Shown: piece by piece, positions 8,219-15,993 of the stretch | Numbering within the stretch: the first letter of the stretch is position 1 | How the letters are laid out: every line of letters starts with the position of its first letter | Assembly: GCF_004683885.1 (NCBI RefSeq) | Contig: NZ_CP038440.1 | Location: 2,700,001-2,764,000 of the forward strand | Reading direction: 5' to 3' | Origin: Brevundimonas sp. MF30-B | GTDB taxonomy: Bacteria > Pseudomonadota > Alphaproteobacteria > Caulobacterales > Caulobacteraceae | DNA length: 64,000 nucleotides | The notes under the pieces: generated by a model | The model's input: only the letters and a program-made list of their open reading frames with translations | Databases searched by the model: none | Told to the model about the DNA's origin: nothing | Program-made: the position numbers and the translations under genes

Positions 8219-8836
8219 TCAGCCCTGACGTGCCGTGTCGAAAAGAGCGTTGACCTTGTTCCAGTTCACCACCGACCAGAAAGCCTTCAGATAGTCGGCG
8301 CGGCGGTTCTGGTACTTCAGATAATAGGCGTGCTCCCAGACATCGGCGCCCAGGATGACCGCACCCTTTTCGTCGGCCACATCCATCAGGGGGTTGTCCT
8401 GGTTGGGGGTCGAGGTGACCTTCAGCTTGCCGTCCTGCCAGATCAACCAGGCCCAGCCCGAGCCGAATTGGCCGGCGCCGGCGGCGTTGAAGTCTTCCTT
8501 GAACTTGTCCATCCCGCCCAGGTCCTTGTCGATCTGGGCCGCCAGCTCAGCGGAGGGCTCGCCGGCTTCAGCCTGGGGCGCCAGCAGCTCCCAGAACAGG
8601 GCGTGGTTCCAGTGGCCGCCGCCGTTGTTGCGCACGGCCTTGGGCAGTTTCGACATGCCAGCGAACAGCTCTTCCAGCGATTTGCCCTGCAGGCTCTCGT
8701 CGGCGTCGACGGCCTTGTTCAGGTTGTCGACATAGGTCTGGTGATGCTTGTCGTGGTGGAAGGTCATCGTCTCCTTGTCGATGGCCGGTTCCAGCGCGTC
8801 ATAGGCGTAGGGAAGGGGCGGGAGGGTGAAGGCCAT
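8219..8836 (-). CDS. sodB: Superoxide dismutase, Fe/Mn family
   Basis: This 205-residue enzyme dismutates superoxide to hydrogen peroxide and oxygen; no signal peptide is seen, so it is cytoplasmic. Metal ligands are visible as H27 (FHHDKHH), H78 (NHALFW), D165 and H169 (DVWEHAYY). The active-site glutamine appears at Q146 (NQDNPL), the manganese-enzyme position, while the residue four before H78, glutamine in iron enzymes, is glycine here. So the metal may be manganese or either metal, even though alphaproteobacterial members are usually named sodB. It has its own terminator and is divergent from a small unknown gene. Confidence 0.95.
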   Translation of the reverse strand: MAFTLPPLPYAYDALEPAIDKETMTFHHDKHHQTYVDNLNKAVDADESLQGKSLEELFAGMSKLPKAVRNNGGGHWNHALFWELLAPQAEAGEPSAELAAQIDKDLGGMDKFKEDFNAAGAGQFGSGWAWLIWQDGKLKVTSTPNQDNPLMDVADEKGAVILGADVWEHAYYLKYQNRRADYLKAFWSVVNWNKVNALFDTARQG

Positions 8837-8918
8837 GTCTGTCTCCTGGACGTCTGCTCAAGCTTGGCCTCCATCTAGTGAAGGCCGTCTGCCGATCCAA
8901 GGCGTCGGACCGGCTATT

Positions 8919-8950
8919 GTTCCCGCACGTTAAGCACGTTCCGCGGGAAC
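8919..8950. promoter_or_regulatory. Inverted repeat in the divergent promoter region
   Basis: GTTCCCGC (8919-8926) and GCGGGAAC (8943-8950) are perfect complements, 16 bases apart. The second arm lies within a near-palindrome GTTCC-GCG-GGAAC (8938-8950). It sits between sodB and the gene at 9007 and could be an operator for either. Confidence 0.35.
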
Positions 8951-9006
8951 CGAGATCCTCGGACAGCTGTTCTTCATGCGCACGCAACCTAAGAGCGATG
9001 TCGTAG

Positions 9007-9249
9007 ATGGAACCCAAGAGCTTCCTGCAAGCCGCCCCGCCCTGCGCTGATTATCTGGATGACGCCCAGTTCAAACGCGCGTCGACCAAGATCATGGCCC
9101 TGGCCGAGAGGCTGGAGGACGAACAGGTGCTGTGTCTGGCCGACGGCCTCCACGACCTGCTGCGCCAGAGGCGCAGACTGCGGGCGCGGGTGTCTGAGCG
9201 GCTGGAGCAGAAGATCTGCGACGGCCCAGGGTCTAGATTCCCCAATTAG
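9007..9249 (+). CDS. Hypothetical 80-residue protein
   Basis: A short cytoplasmic protein with no signal peptide or membrane segment. The middle looks helical (ALAERLEDEQVLCLADGLHDLLRQRRRLRARV) with an Arg-rich cluster. Codon use is GC3-rich like the neighbours, which supports a real gene. No strong Shine-Dalgarno is visible before the ATG. Its end overlaps the end of the next gene on the other strand by four bases. I do not recognise the family. Confidence 0.5.
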   Translation: MEPKSFLQAAPPCADYLDDAQFKRASTKIMALAERLEDEQVLCLADGLHDLLRQRRRLRARVSERLEQKICDGPGSRFPN

Positions 9250-9470
9250 GGCGTGACGTGGGCCTTGAGGCAGTCGCGGACCGCCTTCTTCAAATCGCCC
9301 GGCGCATTGGGCTCGTCCACGCCCTCGGCCGCCAGCACGGCGCGCATGGCGGCGTCCAGACCCTTGGGCAGAGCTTCCAGCACGCGCTTCTGACCCTTCT
9401 CATGCAGGCAGAAGCCGACCTCGCTGCACAGGGCGGCGAACAGGGCGTCCGGATCGGCGACGGTGCTCAT
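9246..9470 (-). CDS. Hypothetical 74-residue protein, coupled to fghA
   Basis: The small acidic/helical protein has three cysteines (LCSEVGFCLHEKG and RDCLKAH) and no signal peptide. Its ATG overlaps the stop of fghA (ATGA), so it is the last gene of that operon and likely translationally coupled. Function is unknown. The context suggests a link with thiol or formaldehyde metabolism, but that is inference only. Confidence 0.6.
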   Translation of the reverse strand: MSTVADPDALFAALCSEVGFCLHEKGQKRVLEALPKGLDAAMRAVLAAEGVDEPNAPGDLKKAVRDCLKAHVTP

Positions 9471-10309
9471 GCGGCGGGGCCTTTCAGGCGATCGGCGTGG
9501 AAGGCAAGGTGGTCGGCCACGAAACTGGCCATGAAGAAGTAGGAGTGATCATAGCCCGGCTGCATCCGCAGCGTCAGCGTCTGACCCGACGTCTTGGCTG
9601 CCTCGACCAGCAGCTCGGGCTTCAGCTGTTCGGTCAGGAAGGGATCGGCGTCGCCCTGATCCACCAGGATGTCGTCAAAGACGCCGCGCGCCGCGCCCGC
9701 TTCGATCAGCAGCGCCGCATCATGACGCGCCCAGGCCGCGCGGTCGTCGCCCAGATAGGCGCCCAGCGCCTTCTCGCCCCAGGGGCACCGCGTCGGCGAG
9801 GCTATGGGGGCGAACGCCGAAACGGACTGGAACAATTCGGGATGGTTCAGCGCCAGGGTCAGGGCCCCGTGGCCGCCCATCGAGTGGCCGAAGACGGAGC
9901 GCGTCTTCGTCGTCGGAAACTCGGCGTCGATCAGATCGATCAGCTCGCCGGCGATATAGCTCTCCATGCGGAAGTGGGGCGACCAGGGCGCCTGGGTCGC
10001 GTCGACATAGAAGCCGGCCCCCTGCCCCAGGTCATAGGCCGGATCGTCGGCCACGCCTTCGCCGCGCGGCGAGGTGTCGGGCGCCACGACGATCAGACCC
10101 AGCGCCGCCGCCGCGCCATAGGCCCCGGCCTTGGTGGTGAAGTTGTCCTCGGTGCAGGTCAGGCCCGACAGCCAGATCACTACCGGAAACGGCCCTTCCC
10201 CCGGCGGCGTGAACACCGACAGGGTCATGGGCGTGCCGGTCACGGCGCTGTCGTGCTTCAGATAGCGCAGGGTTCCGCCGTGGACGGCGTGGGTCTTCAC
10301 AGTGATCAT
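9467..10309 (-). CDS. fghA: S-formylglutathione hydrolase
   Basis: The 280-residue alpha/beta hydrolase cleaves S-formylglutathione to formate and glutathione, the second step of glutathione-dependent formaldehyde oxidation. The nucleophile elbow is GHSMGGHG and the catalytic His is in YDHSYFF; the oxyanion region WLSGLTCTEDNF is typical of the family. It works with the class III alcohol dehydrogenase at 11450-12556 upstream on the same strand. The ATG at 10309 overlaps the vapC stop as ATGA. AGAGGA directly abuts that ATG but stands nine bases before an in-frame GTG at 10300, so the true start may be 10300. Confidence 0.95.
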   Translation of the reverse strand: MITVKTHAVHGGTLRYLKHDSAVTGTPMTLSVFTPPGEGPFPVVIWLSGLTCTEDNFTTKAGAYGAAAALGLIVVAPDTSPRGEGVADDPAYDLGQGAGFYVDATQAPWSPHFRMESYIAGELIDLIDAEFPTTKTRSVFGHSMGGHGALTLALNHPELFQSVSAFAPIASPTRCPWGEKALGAYLGDDRAAWARHDAALLIEAGAARGVFDDILVDQGDADPFLTEQLKPELLVEAAKTSGQTLTLRMQPGYDHSYFFMASFVADHLAFHADRLKGPAA

Positions 10310-10716
10310 TCCTCTGACGTCGCCTCCGTCAACTCAACCAGGTCCAGGCCTGGCAGCCCGGAGAACTTTCTCGCCAGCTTCCTGTCGGCGGTGATCAGCG
10401 GCTTGGCCATTTCGATCGCCATAGCGACGTAGAGACAATCATACACCGCATGGTCCCGCTCTGCGGCGAGCCGAAAAGCGAAGGGCAGTAGGGGTCGTTC
10501 ATCGTGCAGGCGTATGAGACGCGGCAGGAGACGTAGCTGGTGTTGGCACCAGTCCATCTCATAGCGACCCGCGCGGTGGTGATTCCTCAGGGCGTTGGCC
10601 ACTTCGCTGCAAAGCAAAAAGGGCGCTTCCGCAACATGGGTCTCGGCGGCCTCGATCGCGGCGGCCGTCAACGGATCATCGACCATCCACCGGATGACGA
10701 CGCTGGCGTCAAATAT
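10306..10716 (-). CDS. vapC: VapC-type PIN-domain toxin with apparent ATA start
   Basis: A PIN-domain ribonuclease of about 136 residues. The four acidic active-site residues are D in FDASVV near the N-terminus, E in CSEVANAL, D in VYDCLYV and D in ITADRKL. The first of these lies upstream of the first in-frame ATG (10686), so the real protein must begin earlier. The only codon in the expected place is ATA at 10716, which overlaps the antitoxin stop exactly where an ATG would be expected (ATATTTGA). Starting at 10686 would lose the first beta strand and Asp. So it either initiates at ATA or has lost its start codon and is inactive. Confidence 0.75.
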   Translation of the reverse strand: MFDASVVIRWMVDDPLTAAAIEAAETHVAEAPFLLCSEVANALRNHHRAGRYEMDWCQHQLRLLPRLIRLHDERPLLPFAFRLAAERDHAVYDCLYVAMAIEMAKPLITADRKLARKFSGLPGLDLVELTEATSEE

Positions 10717-10972
10717 CGCCGATGATGCGTCGGTCGCGATCTGCCCGATCCCTTCGATTGTGCTCGAGAACGTCCTCGACCGTCAGGCCGGCGCCGCGCG
10801 TCGCTTCCCGCATGCGCGCGGCCAGCCTCCAGAAAGCGTCCCGGTCCGCTCGAGCCGCCTCAGCCACGAGATTGCGCAGCCGCTGCTCGACAGAAATCCC
10901 CTCGCTCGCGGCTTGCGCCTTGATTTCCGCCATGTCGGCATCGTCGATGTTTCGGATCAGGGCTTGAGCCAT
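10709..10972 (-). CDS. vapB: VapB/FitA-type ribbon-helix-helix antitoxin
   Basis: The 87-residue protein begins with an Arc/FitA-like ribbon-helix-helix (QALIRNIDDADMAEIKAQAA, then SVEQRLRNLVAEAA), which dimerises and binds the operon promoter. The C-terminal half (VEDVLEHNRRDRADRDRR) would wrap and inhibit the toxin. It is the first gene of the pair and overlaps the toxin by eight bases. A direct repeat lies immediately upstream as a likely operator. Confidence 0.85.
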   Translation of the reverse strand: MAQALIRNIDDADMAEIKAQAASEGISVEQRLRNLVAEAARADRDAFWRLAARMREATRGAGLTVEDVLEHNRRDRADRDRRIIGDI

Positions 10973-10979
10973 AGACCAA

Positions 10980-10997
10980 CGCTATCACAGCGCTATC
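10980..10997 (-). promoter_or_regulatory. Direct-repeat operator of vapBC
   Basis: GATAGCG occurs twice on the minus strand, 11 bases apart start to start (10997-10991 and 10986-10980). It lies eight bases ahead of the vapB ATG. One-turn spacing of short repeats suits binding by two ribbon-helix-helix dimers. Confidence 0.5.
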
Positions 10998-11009
10998 GTT
11001 TCGGCAAGA

Positions 11010-11390
11010 TCACCCCGGGCGGTGCAGGGCGCAGATCTTGTTGCCGGACGGGTCGCGCAGATAGGCCAGATGCAGGGTGCCGAACGGTCCTTGGCGCGGG
11101 CCGGGCGGGTCTTCGATGGACGTCCCGCCGGCCGCGACGCCCGCGTCGTGAAACGCCTTCACCGCCTCCGCATCCCGCGCGCCAAAGCCGATGGTGCCGC
11201 CGTTGGCGTGGCAGGCAGGCTCGCCGTCCAGAGGCCGAGTGATGGCGAAGGCGCCGCGCGGCGTGCGCCACCAGACCCGTCCATATGCGTCGTCGGTTCC
11301 CGGCGGGATGCCCAAGGCGCCCAGAGCCGCGTCGTAGAATTTGCGCGACGCCTCGATGTCGTTGGCCCCGACGGTCATGTGCGTGAACAT
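11010..11390 (-). CDS. VOC family (glyoxalase/bleomycin-resistance fold) protein
   Basis: The 126-residue protein has a single vicinal-oxygen-chelate domain: FTHMTVGANDIEASRKFYDAAL at the N-terminus and YLRDPSGNKICALHRPG at the end. VOC proteins dimerise and bind a metal; candidate ligands are the N-terminal His and Glu/His near the C-terminus, but the terminal E of the usual NxxE is replaced (NKICAL). The substrate is unknown. It lies between adhC and vapBC on the same strand, behind a 17-bp palindrome that may give it separate control. Confidence 0.85.
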   Translation of the reverse strand: MFTHMTVGANDIEASRKFYDAALGALGIPPGTDDAYGRVWWRTPRGAFAITRPLDGEPACHANGGTIGFGARDAEAVKAFHDAGVAAGGTSIEDPPGPRQGPFGTLHLAYLRDPSGNKICALHRPG

Positions 11391-11413
11391 GGCGATCTCC
11401 TCCCGATCAGGTC

Positions 11414-11430
11414 CGTTGTTTTAAACAACG
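11414..11430. promoter_or_regulatory. 17-bp palindrome, candidate operator
   Basis: CGTTGTTT-T-AAACAACG is a perfect inverted repeat with 8-base arms and an AT-rich centre in GC-rich DNA. It is 24 bases upstream of the VOC gene and just after the adhC stop. A further outer pair, GGTCCGT (11410-11416) and ACGGACC (11432-11438), partly overlaps the inner arms. No T-tract follows, so an operator is likelier than a terminator. Confidence 0.5.
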
Positions 11431-11449
11431 CACGGACCGACGCAAGACC

Positions 11450-12556
<1,107 letters not shown>

Positions 12557-12676
12557 CGGGGAGCTCCTTCAGGACGACTGGGGCGAGGGGTCGCGCAGAC
12601 GCCGCGCCATTTCAAGCCTTGATCGAACTGAGACGCCGGGTCGCAGCCGTTTTACGGCAACGCTGAGGCCCCACAG

Positions 12677-14743
12677 GTGTTACGCCGCGCAATGATGCAG
12701 TCGCTTCCGCCCCCGCCTCCGCCCGCTCCCGCCGTTCAGGCCGCCCCGACGACCGTGTCCGATGTGATCGTCACCGCCGCGCGTCTGCCGCCGGCGGCCG
12801 GCGAGGCCGCGTTTTCGGTGGTGCGGATCGGCGAGGAGACGTTGCAGCGATCGGCGCGGCTGGACGAGGCCCTGGGCGGCGTGCCGGCGGTGTCGCTGTT
12901 CCGCCGGACCTCGAGCCTGGCGGCCAATCCGACGACCCAGGGGATTTCGCTTCGCGCCATCGCGCCGTCGGGGGCGGGCCGGACGCTGGTGACCCTGGAC
13001 GGCGTGCCGCTGAACGATCCGTTCGGCGGCTGGGTGATCTGGTCCCAGGTCGCGCCGGAATCGCTGGAGGGCCTGGACATCACGCGCGGCGCGGGGGCCG
13101 GCCCCTATGGCGCGGGCGCGCTGACCGGCGTCATCGGCCTGCGCGAGCGGGCGTCGGGCGGCGTGCTGGACGCCTCGGTCGCCGAGCGCGGCGGACTGCG
13201 CCTGGCCGGTTCGGCCTCAGAACAGATCGGCGCGGCGCGTCTGACCCTTTCGGCCCTGCATGATCGGTCCGACGGCTACGTCCCCGTGCGCGGTCCGGCC
13301 GCCGGCGCGGCGGACACGCCGCTCGATCTGGAGGCCAGCTCGGCCGCCCTTCGCGCCGACCTGCCGCTGGGCGACGCCGCCGTGTCGCTGCGGGCCGGGA
13401 TCTGGGACGAGGATCGCGGGGCGGGCCTGGCCGGCGCGCGCGCGAAGGCGTCGGGCCATGTGCTCAGCGCCACTGCTGCACGGGCGCCGTCGGGCGACGC
13501 CGCCGGATGGCGCTTGCAGGCCTGGCGCCGCGAAAGCGACTTCGCCAACACCTCGGCCGCCGTCGCCGCCGACCGCGGCTCGACCACCCCGGCCAACGAC
13601 CAGTTCGAGACGCCGGCGACCGGCTGGGGCGTCAACGCCGCCGTGCGCCAGGCGCGCGAGGCGCTGGGCGGCCGGCTGGAAGGCGAACTGGGTCTGGACG
13701 CCCGCTTCAACGAGGGCGAGACGCGCGAGCGGTTCCGCTTCATGGAGGGCCAGTTCACGCGCGGCCGTGTCGCAGGCGGCGAAACCTCTGTGGCCGGCCT
13801 CTACGCCGAAGGGTCCTGGACGAACGACCTTTGGCTCGTCGCCGGCGGCCTGCGCGTCGATCGCTGGGAGAATGCGGCCGGACGCCGCTTCGAGTTCGAC
13901 CTGCAGTCCGGCGCGCCGACCCTGGACGAAACGGATGCGGACCGGTCCGGCGAGGTGGTCTCCGCGCGTCTTGCCGCGCGGCGCGATCTAGGCGGCGGCT
14001 GGGCGGCGCGCGGAGCGGCCTACACCGGCTTTCGGCCGGCGACGCTGAACGAACTGCACCGTCCGTTCCGCGTCGGCAACGACCTGACCGAGGCCAACGC
14101 CGCGCTGGAGCCCGAGCGGCTGAAGGGCGTCGAGGCCGGCCTGGCCTGGACCGGCGAACGCGCCAGCTGGACCGCCGCCGTGTTCTTCAACGAGATCGAC
14201 CGCGCCATCGTCAACGTCACCATCGGCGAGGGTCCAGGCACCTTCCCGCGCGCCGGCTTCGTGCCGGCCGGCGGCGTCCTACGCCAGCGCCAGAACGCCG
14301 GAACCATCGAAGCCGTGGGTCTGGAGCTGAACGGCGAGGCGAGCGCGACCGACCGGCTGACCCTGGTCGGCGCCCTGTCGATCACAGACGCCCGCGTAGA
14401 CGGCGGGACCTCAGCGCCGCAGCTGACGGGCCTGCGTCCCGCTCAGGCCCCGATCTGGAGCGCCACGGCCGGCGTCGACTGGACCGCGACGGACCGCCTG
14501 ACCCTGTCGGCCCGCGCCCGCTACGAGAGCAAGCGGTTCGAGGACGACCTGAACAGCCGCGTGCTGAAGGCCGCCGTGGTCGCCGACCTGCGGGCAGACT
14601 GGCGGCTGACGGATCGAGCCGCGGTCTGGCTGGCGCTCGACAACGCCTTCGACGCCGATGTGGAGGTGTCGATGACCGGCACGGGCGTCGCCGGCTATGC
14701 AGCGCCGAGGGTGTTGAGCGCGGGCATCCGCCGCGCCTGGTAG
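12677..14743 (+). CDS. TonB-dependent receptor, no recognisable signal peptide
   Basis: A 688-residue TonB-dependent receptor with a TonB-box-like SDVIVTAAR at about residues 28-36, plug motifs (LDEALGGVPAVSLFRR, GISLRAIAPSGAGRT, VTLDGVPLNDPFGG, ITRGAGAGPYGAGALTG) and a long barrel ending in AGIRRAW. The start is GTG at 12677; a TGA in frame at 12629 limits any extension. The N-terminus is MLRRAMMQSL followed by a proline run, with no hydrophobic core for export, so the 5' end may be lost or damaged. It heads a group with PepSY, DUF2271, DUF4198 and ApbE genes, which suggests a metal-chelate ligand. Confidence 0.85.
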   Translation: MLRRAMMQSLPPPPPPAPAVQAAPTTVSDVIVTAARLPPAAGEAAFSVVRIGEETLQRSARLDEALGGVPAVSLFRRTSSLAANPTTQGISLRAIAPSGAGRTLVTLDGVPLNDPFGGWVIWSQVAPESLEGLDITRGAGAGPYGAGALTGVIGLRERASGGVLDASVAERGGLRLAGSASEQIGAARLTLSALHDRSDGYVPVRGPAAGAADTPLDLEASSAALRADLPLGDAAVSLRAGIWDEDRGAGLAGARAKASGHVLSATAARAPSGDAAGWRLQAWRRESDFANTSAAVAADRGSTTPANDQFETPATGWGVNAAVRQAREALGGRLEGELGLDARFNEGETRERFRFMEGQFTRGRVAGGETSVAGLYAEGSWTNDLWLVAGGLRVDRWENAAGRRFEFDLQSGAPTLDETDADRSGEVVSARLAARRDLGGGWAARGAAYTGFRPATLNELHRPFRVGNDLTEANAALEPERLKGVEAGLAWTGERASWTAAVFFNEIDRAIVNVTIGEGPGTFPRAGFVPAGGVLRQRQNAGTIEAVGLELNGEASATDRLTLVGALSITDARVDGGTSAPQLTGLRPAQAPIWSATAGVDWTATDRLTLSARARYESKRFEDDLNSRVLKAAVVADLRADWRLTDRAAVWLALDNAFDADVEVSMTGTGVAGYAAPRVLSAGIRRAW

Positions 14744-14759
14744 GCCTACCCTTTCAGTA

Positions 14760-14776
14760 TTGAAAATCGTTCGCAA
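14760..14776 (+). promoter_or_regulatory. Fur-like box upstream of the small PepSY gene
   Basis: TTGAAAATCGTTCGCAA resembles the TGAGAATCATTCGCA-type iron-regulator (Fur) sites seen before iron-uptake genes, with two differences. It is flanked by ATTG and CAAT. It lies 17 bases after the receptor stop and 74 bases before the preferred start of the PepSY gene, so it may drive genes 14850-19225 from a separate iron-responsive promoter. Confidence 0.45.
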
Positions 14777-14849
14777 CAATGGCACAGCGTCGCTCGTGAC
14801 CGACGCCGCCGCCCCGCGAACCGATGCCGCGCCGCCTCCCAAGGCGAGC

Positions 14850-15461
14850 ATGAACGCGCGCCGCTCGTTCTGGCTGAAGCAGCTGCACAGCTGGCACTGG
14901 ATCTCGGCCGCCGTCAGCCTGGTCGGCCTGATCCTGTTTTCGGTGACGGGGATCACGCTGAACCACGCCTCGCAGATCCCGGCCGAGCCGGTGACGGTCG
15001 AGACCACAGCCGACCTGCCCGCGCCGCTGCTGGCCCGTCTGGCCGAGTTCGCGCCCGAGACCACTGACCCGGCGCCCGAGGCCCTGGCGCGGTGGATCCA
15101 GTCGGAGTTCGGCGTCGCCGTCGCCGGGCGCGCCACCGAAACGACGCCGCAGGAAATCTACATCGCCCTGCCCACGCCCGGCGGCGACGGCTGGATAACG
15201 GTGGATCGCGCCACCGGCGAGGCGCTGCACGAAAGGACCACGCGCGGCTGGATCGCCTACCTCAACGACCTTCACAAGGGCCGTAACGCCGGGGTCGTCT
15301 GGTACTGGTTCATCGACGTCTTCGCCGTGGCCTGCGTGATCTTCGCCGTCACCGGCCTGGCTCTTTTGTGGCTCCACGCGCGGGGTCGGCCCTCGACCTG
15401 GCCCATCGTCGCCCTGGGCCTGCTGATCCCCGTCGTCATCGCCCTGATCTTCATTCACTGA
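14850..15461 (+). CDS. Small PepSY-type inner-membrane protein
   Basis: About 203 residues. It opens with RRSFWLKQLHSWHWISAA, a hallmark of two-helix PepSY proteins, followed by a TM helix (VSLVGLILFSVTGITLNH), a periplasmic PepSY domain (residues about 45-130), and two C-terminal helices (DVFAVACVIFAVTGLALLWLH and IVALGLLIPVVIALIFIH). His residues in the helices could bind haem. The open frame starts at a TTG (14760) and has a GTG at 14796. I prefer ATG 14850 because it immediately precedes the conserved motif, has AAGGCGAG before it, and leaves the Fur-like box upstream. It probably passes electrons across the membrane. Confidence 0.82.
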   Translation: MNARRSFWLKQLHSWHWISAAVSLVGLILFSVTGITLNHASQIPAEPVTVETTADLPAPLLARLAEFAPETTDPAPEALARWIQSEFGVAVAGRATETTPQEIYIALPTPGGDGWITVDRATGEALHERTTRGWIAYLNDLHKGRNAGVVWYWFIDVFAVACVIFAVTGLALLWLHARGRPSTWPIVALGLLIPVVIALIFIH

Positions 15462-15472
15462 CGAGTTTCGAG

Positions 15473-15982
15473 ATGCGTTTCCTCCCCGCCACCCTCGCCG
15501 CCGCCGGTCTCGGTGCGATCGCCGCCCCGACGGCGGCGGCCGACCTGACCGTCACGGTCGAGATCCCGCGCATCGCCAGCGCCAGCTATCACCGCCCCTA
15601 CGTCGCCATGTGGATCGAGAACGGCGAGGCCGCCCACGTCCGCACCCTGGCGGTCTGGTACGACACCGCCCTGCCCAACGCCGAGGGCAAGGACTGGCTG
15701 AAGGACATGCGCACCTGGTGGCGCAAGGGCGGCCGCGCGCTGAGCCTGCCCGCCGACGGCGTGTCCGGTCCGACCCGCGCGCCGGGCCGTCAGACCGTCC
15801 GCATTCCCGCCGCCCGCCTGGCCAGCCTGCCGGCCGGCCAATACACCCTGGTCGTCGAGGCCGCCCGAGAACTGGGCGGACGCGAAGCTGTGCGCGTGCC
15901 CTTTCGCTGGGGTGCCGCAAACGCTGGTCGAGCGACCGGATCCACCGAACTTGGCGCGGTCTCCGTCGCCGTCACCCGCTAA
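15473..15982 (+). CDS. DUF2271 periplasmic protein with altered flavin-attachment motif
   Basis: This 169-residue exported protein has a signal peptide ending near PTAAA and a beta-rich DUF2271 domain (VTVEIPRIASASYHRPYVAMWIE, LAVWYD, DWLKDMRTWWRKGG, VRIPAARLASLPAGQYTLVVEAARE). DUF2271 proteins are encoded with ApbE and PepSY genes and, as I recall, carry a D-x-x-[S/T]-G-A-[T/S] motif to which ApbE links FMN. Here the corresponding stretch at residues 95-101 is DGVSGPT: alanine is replaced by proline (codon CCG at 15770-15772, one base from GCG). Covalent FMN attachment is therefore doubtful. It lies 11 bases after the PepSY gene. Confidence 0.82.
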   Translation: MRFLPATLAAAGLGAIAAPTAAADLTVTVEIPRIASASYHRPYVAMWIENGEAAHVRTLAVWYDTALPNAEGKDWLKDMRTWWRKGGRALSLPADGVSGPTRAPGRQTVRIPAARLASLPAGQYTLVVEAARELGGREAVRVPFRWGAANAGRATGSTELGAVSVAVTR

Positions 15983-15993
15983 GGATTAGAGCC

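Noticed and set aside
15755..15775. Treating the DUF2271 gene as a pseudogene because of the Ala to Pro change.
   Set aside because: The frame, signal peptide and fold are intact, so only loss of flavin attachment is suggested.
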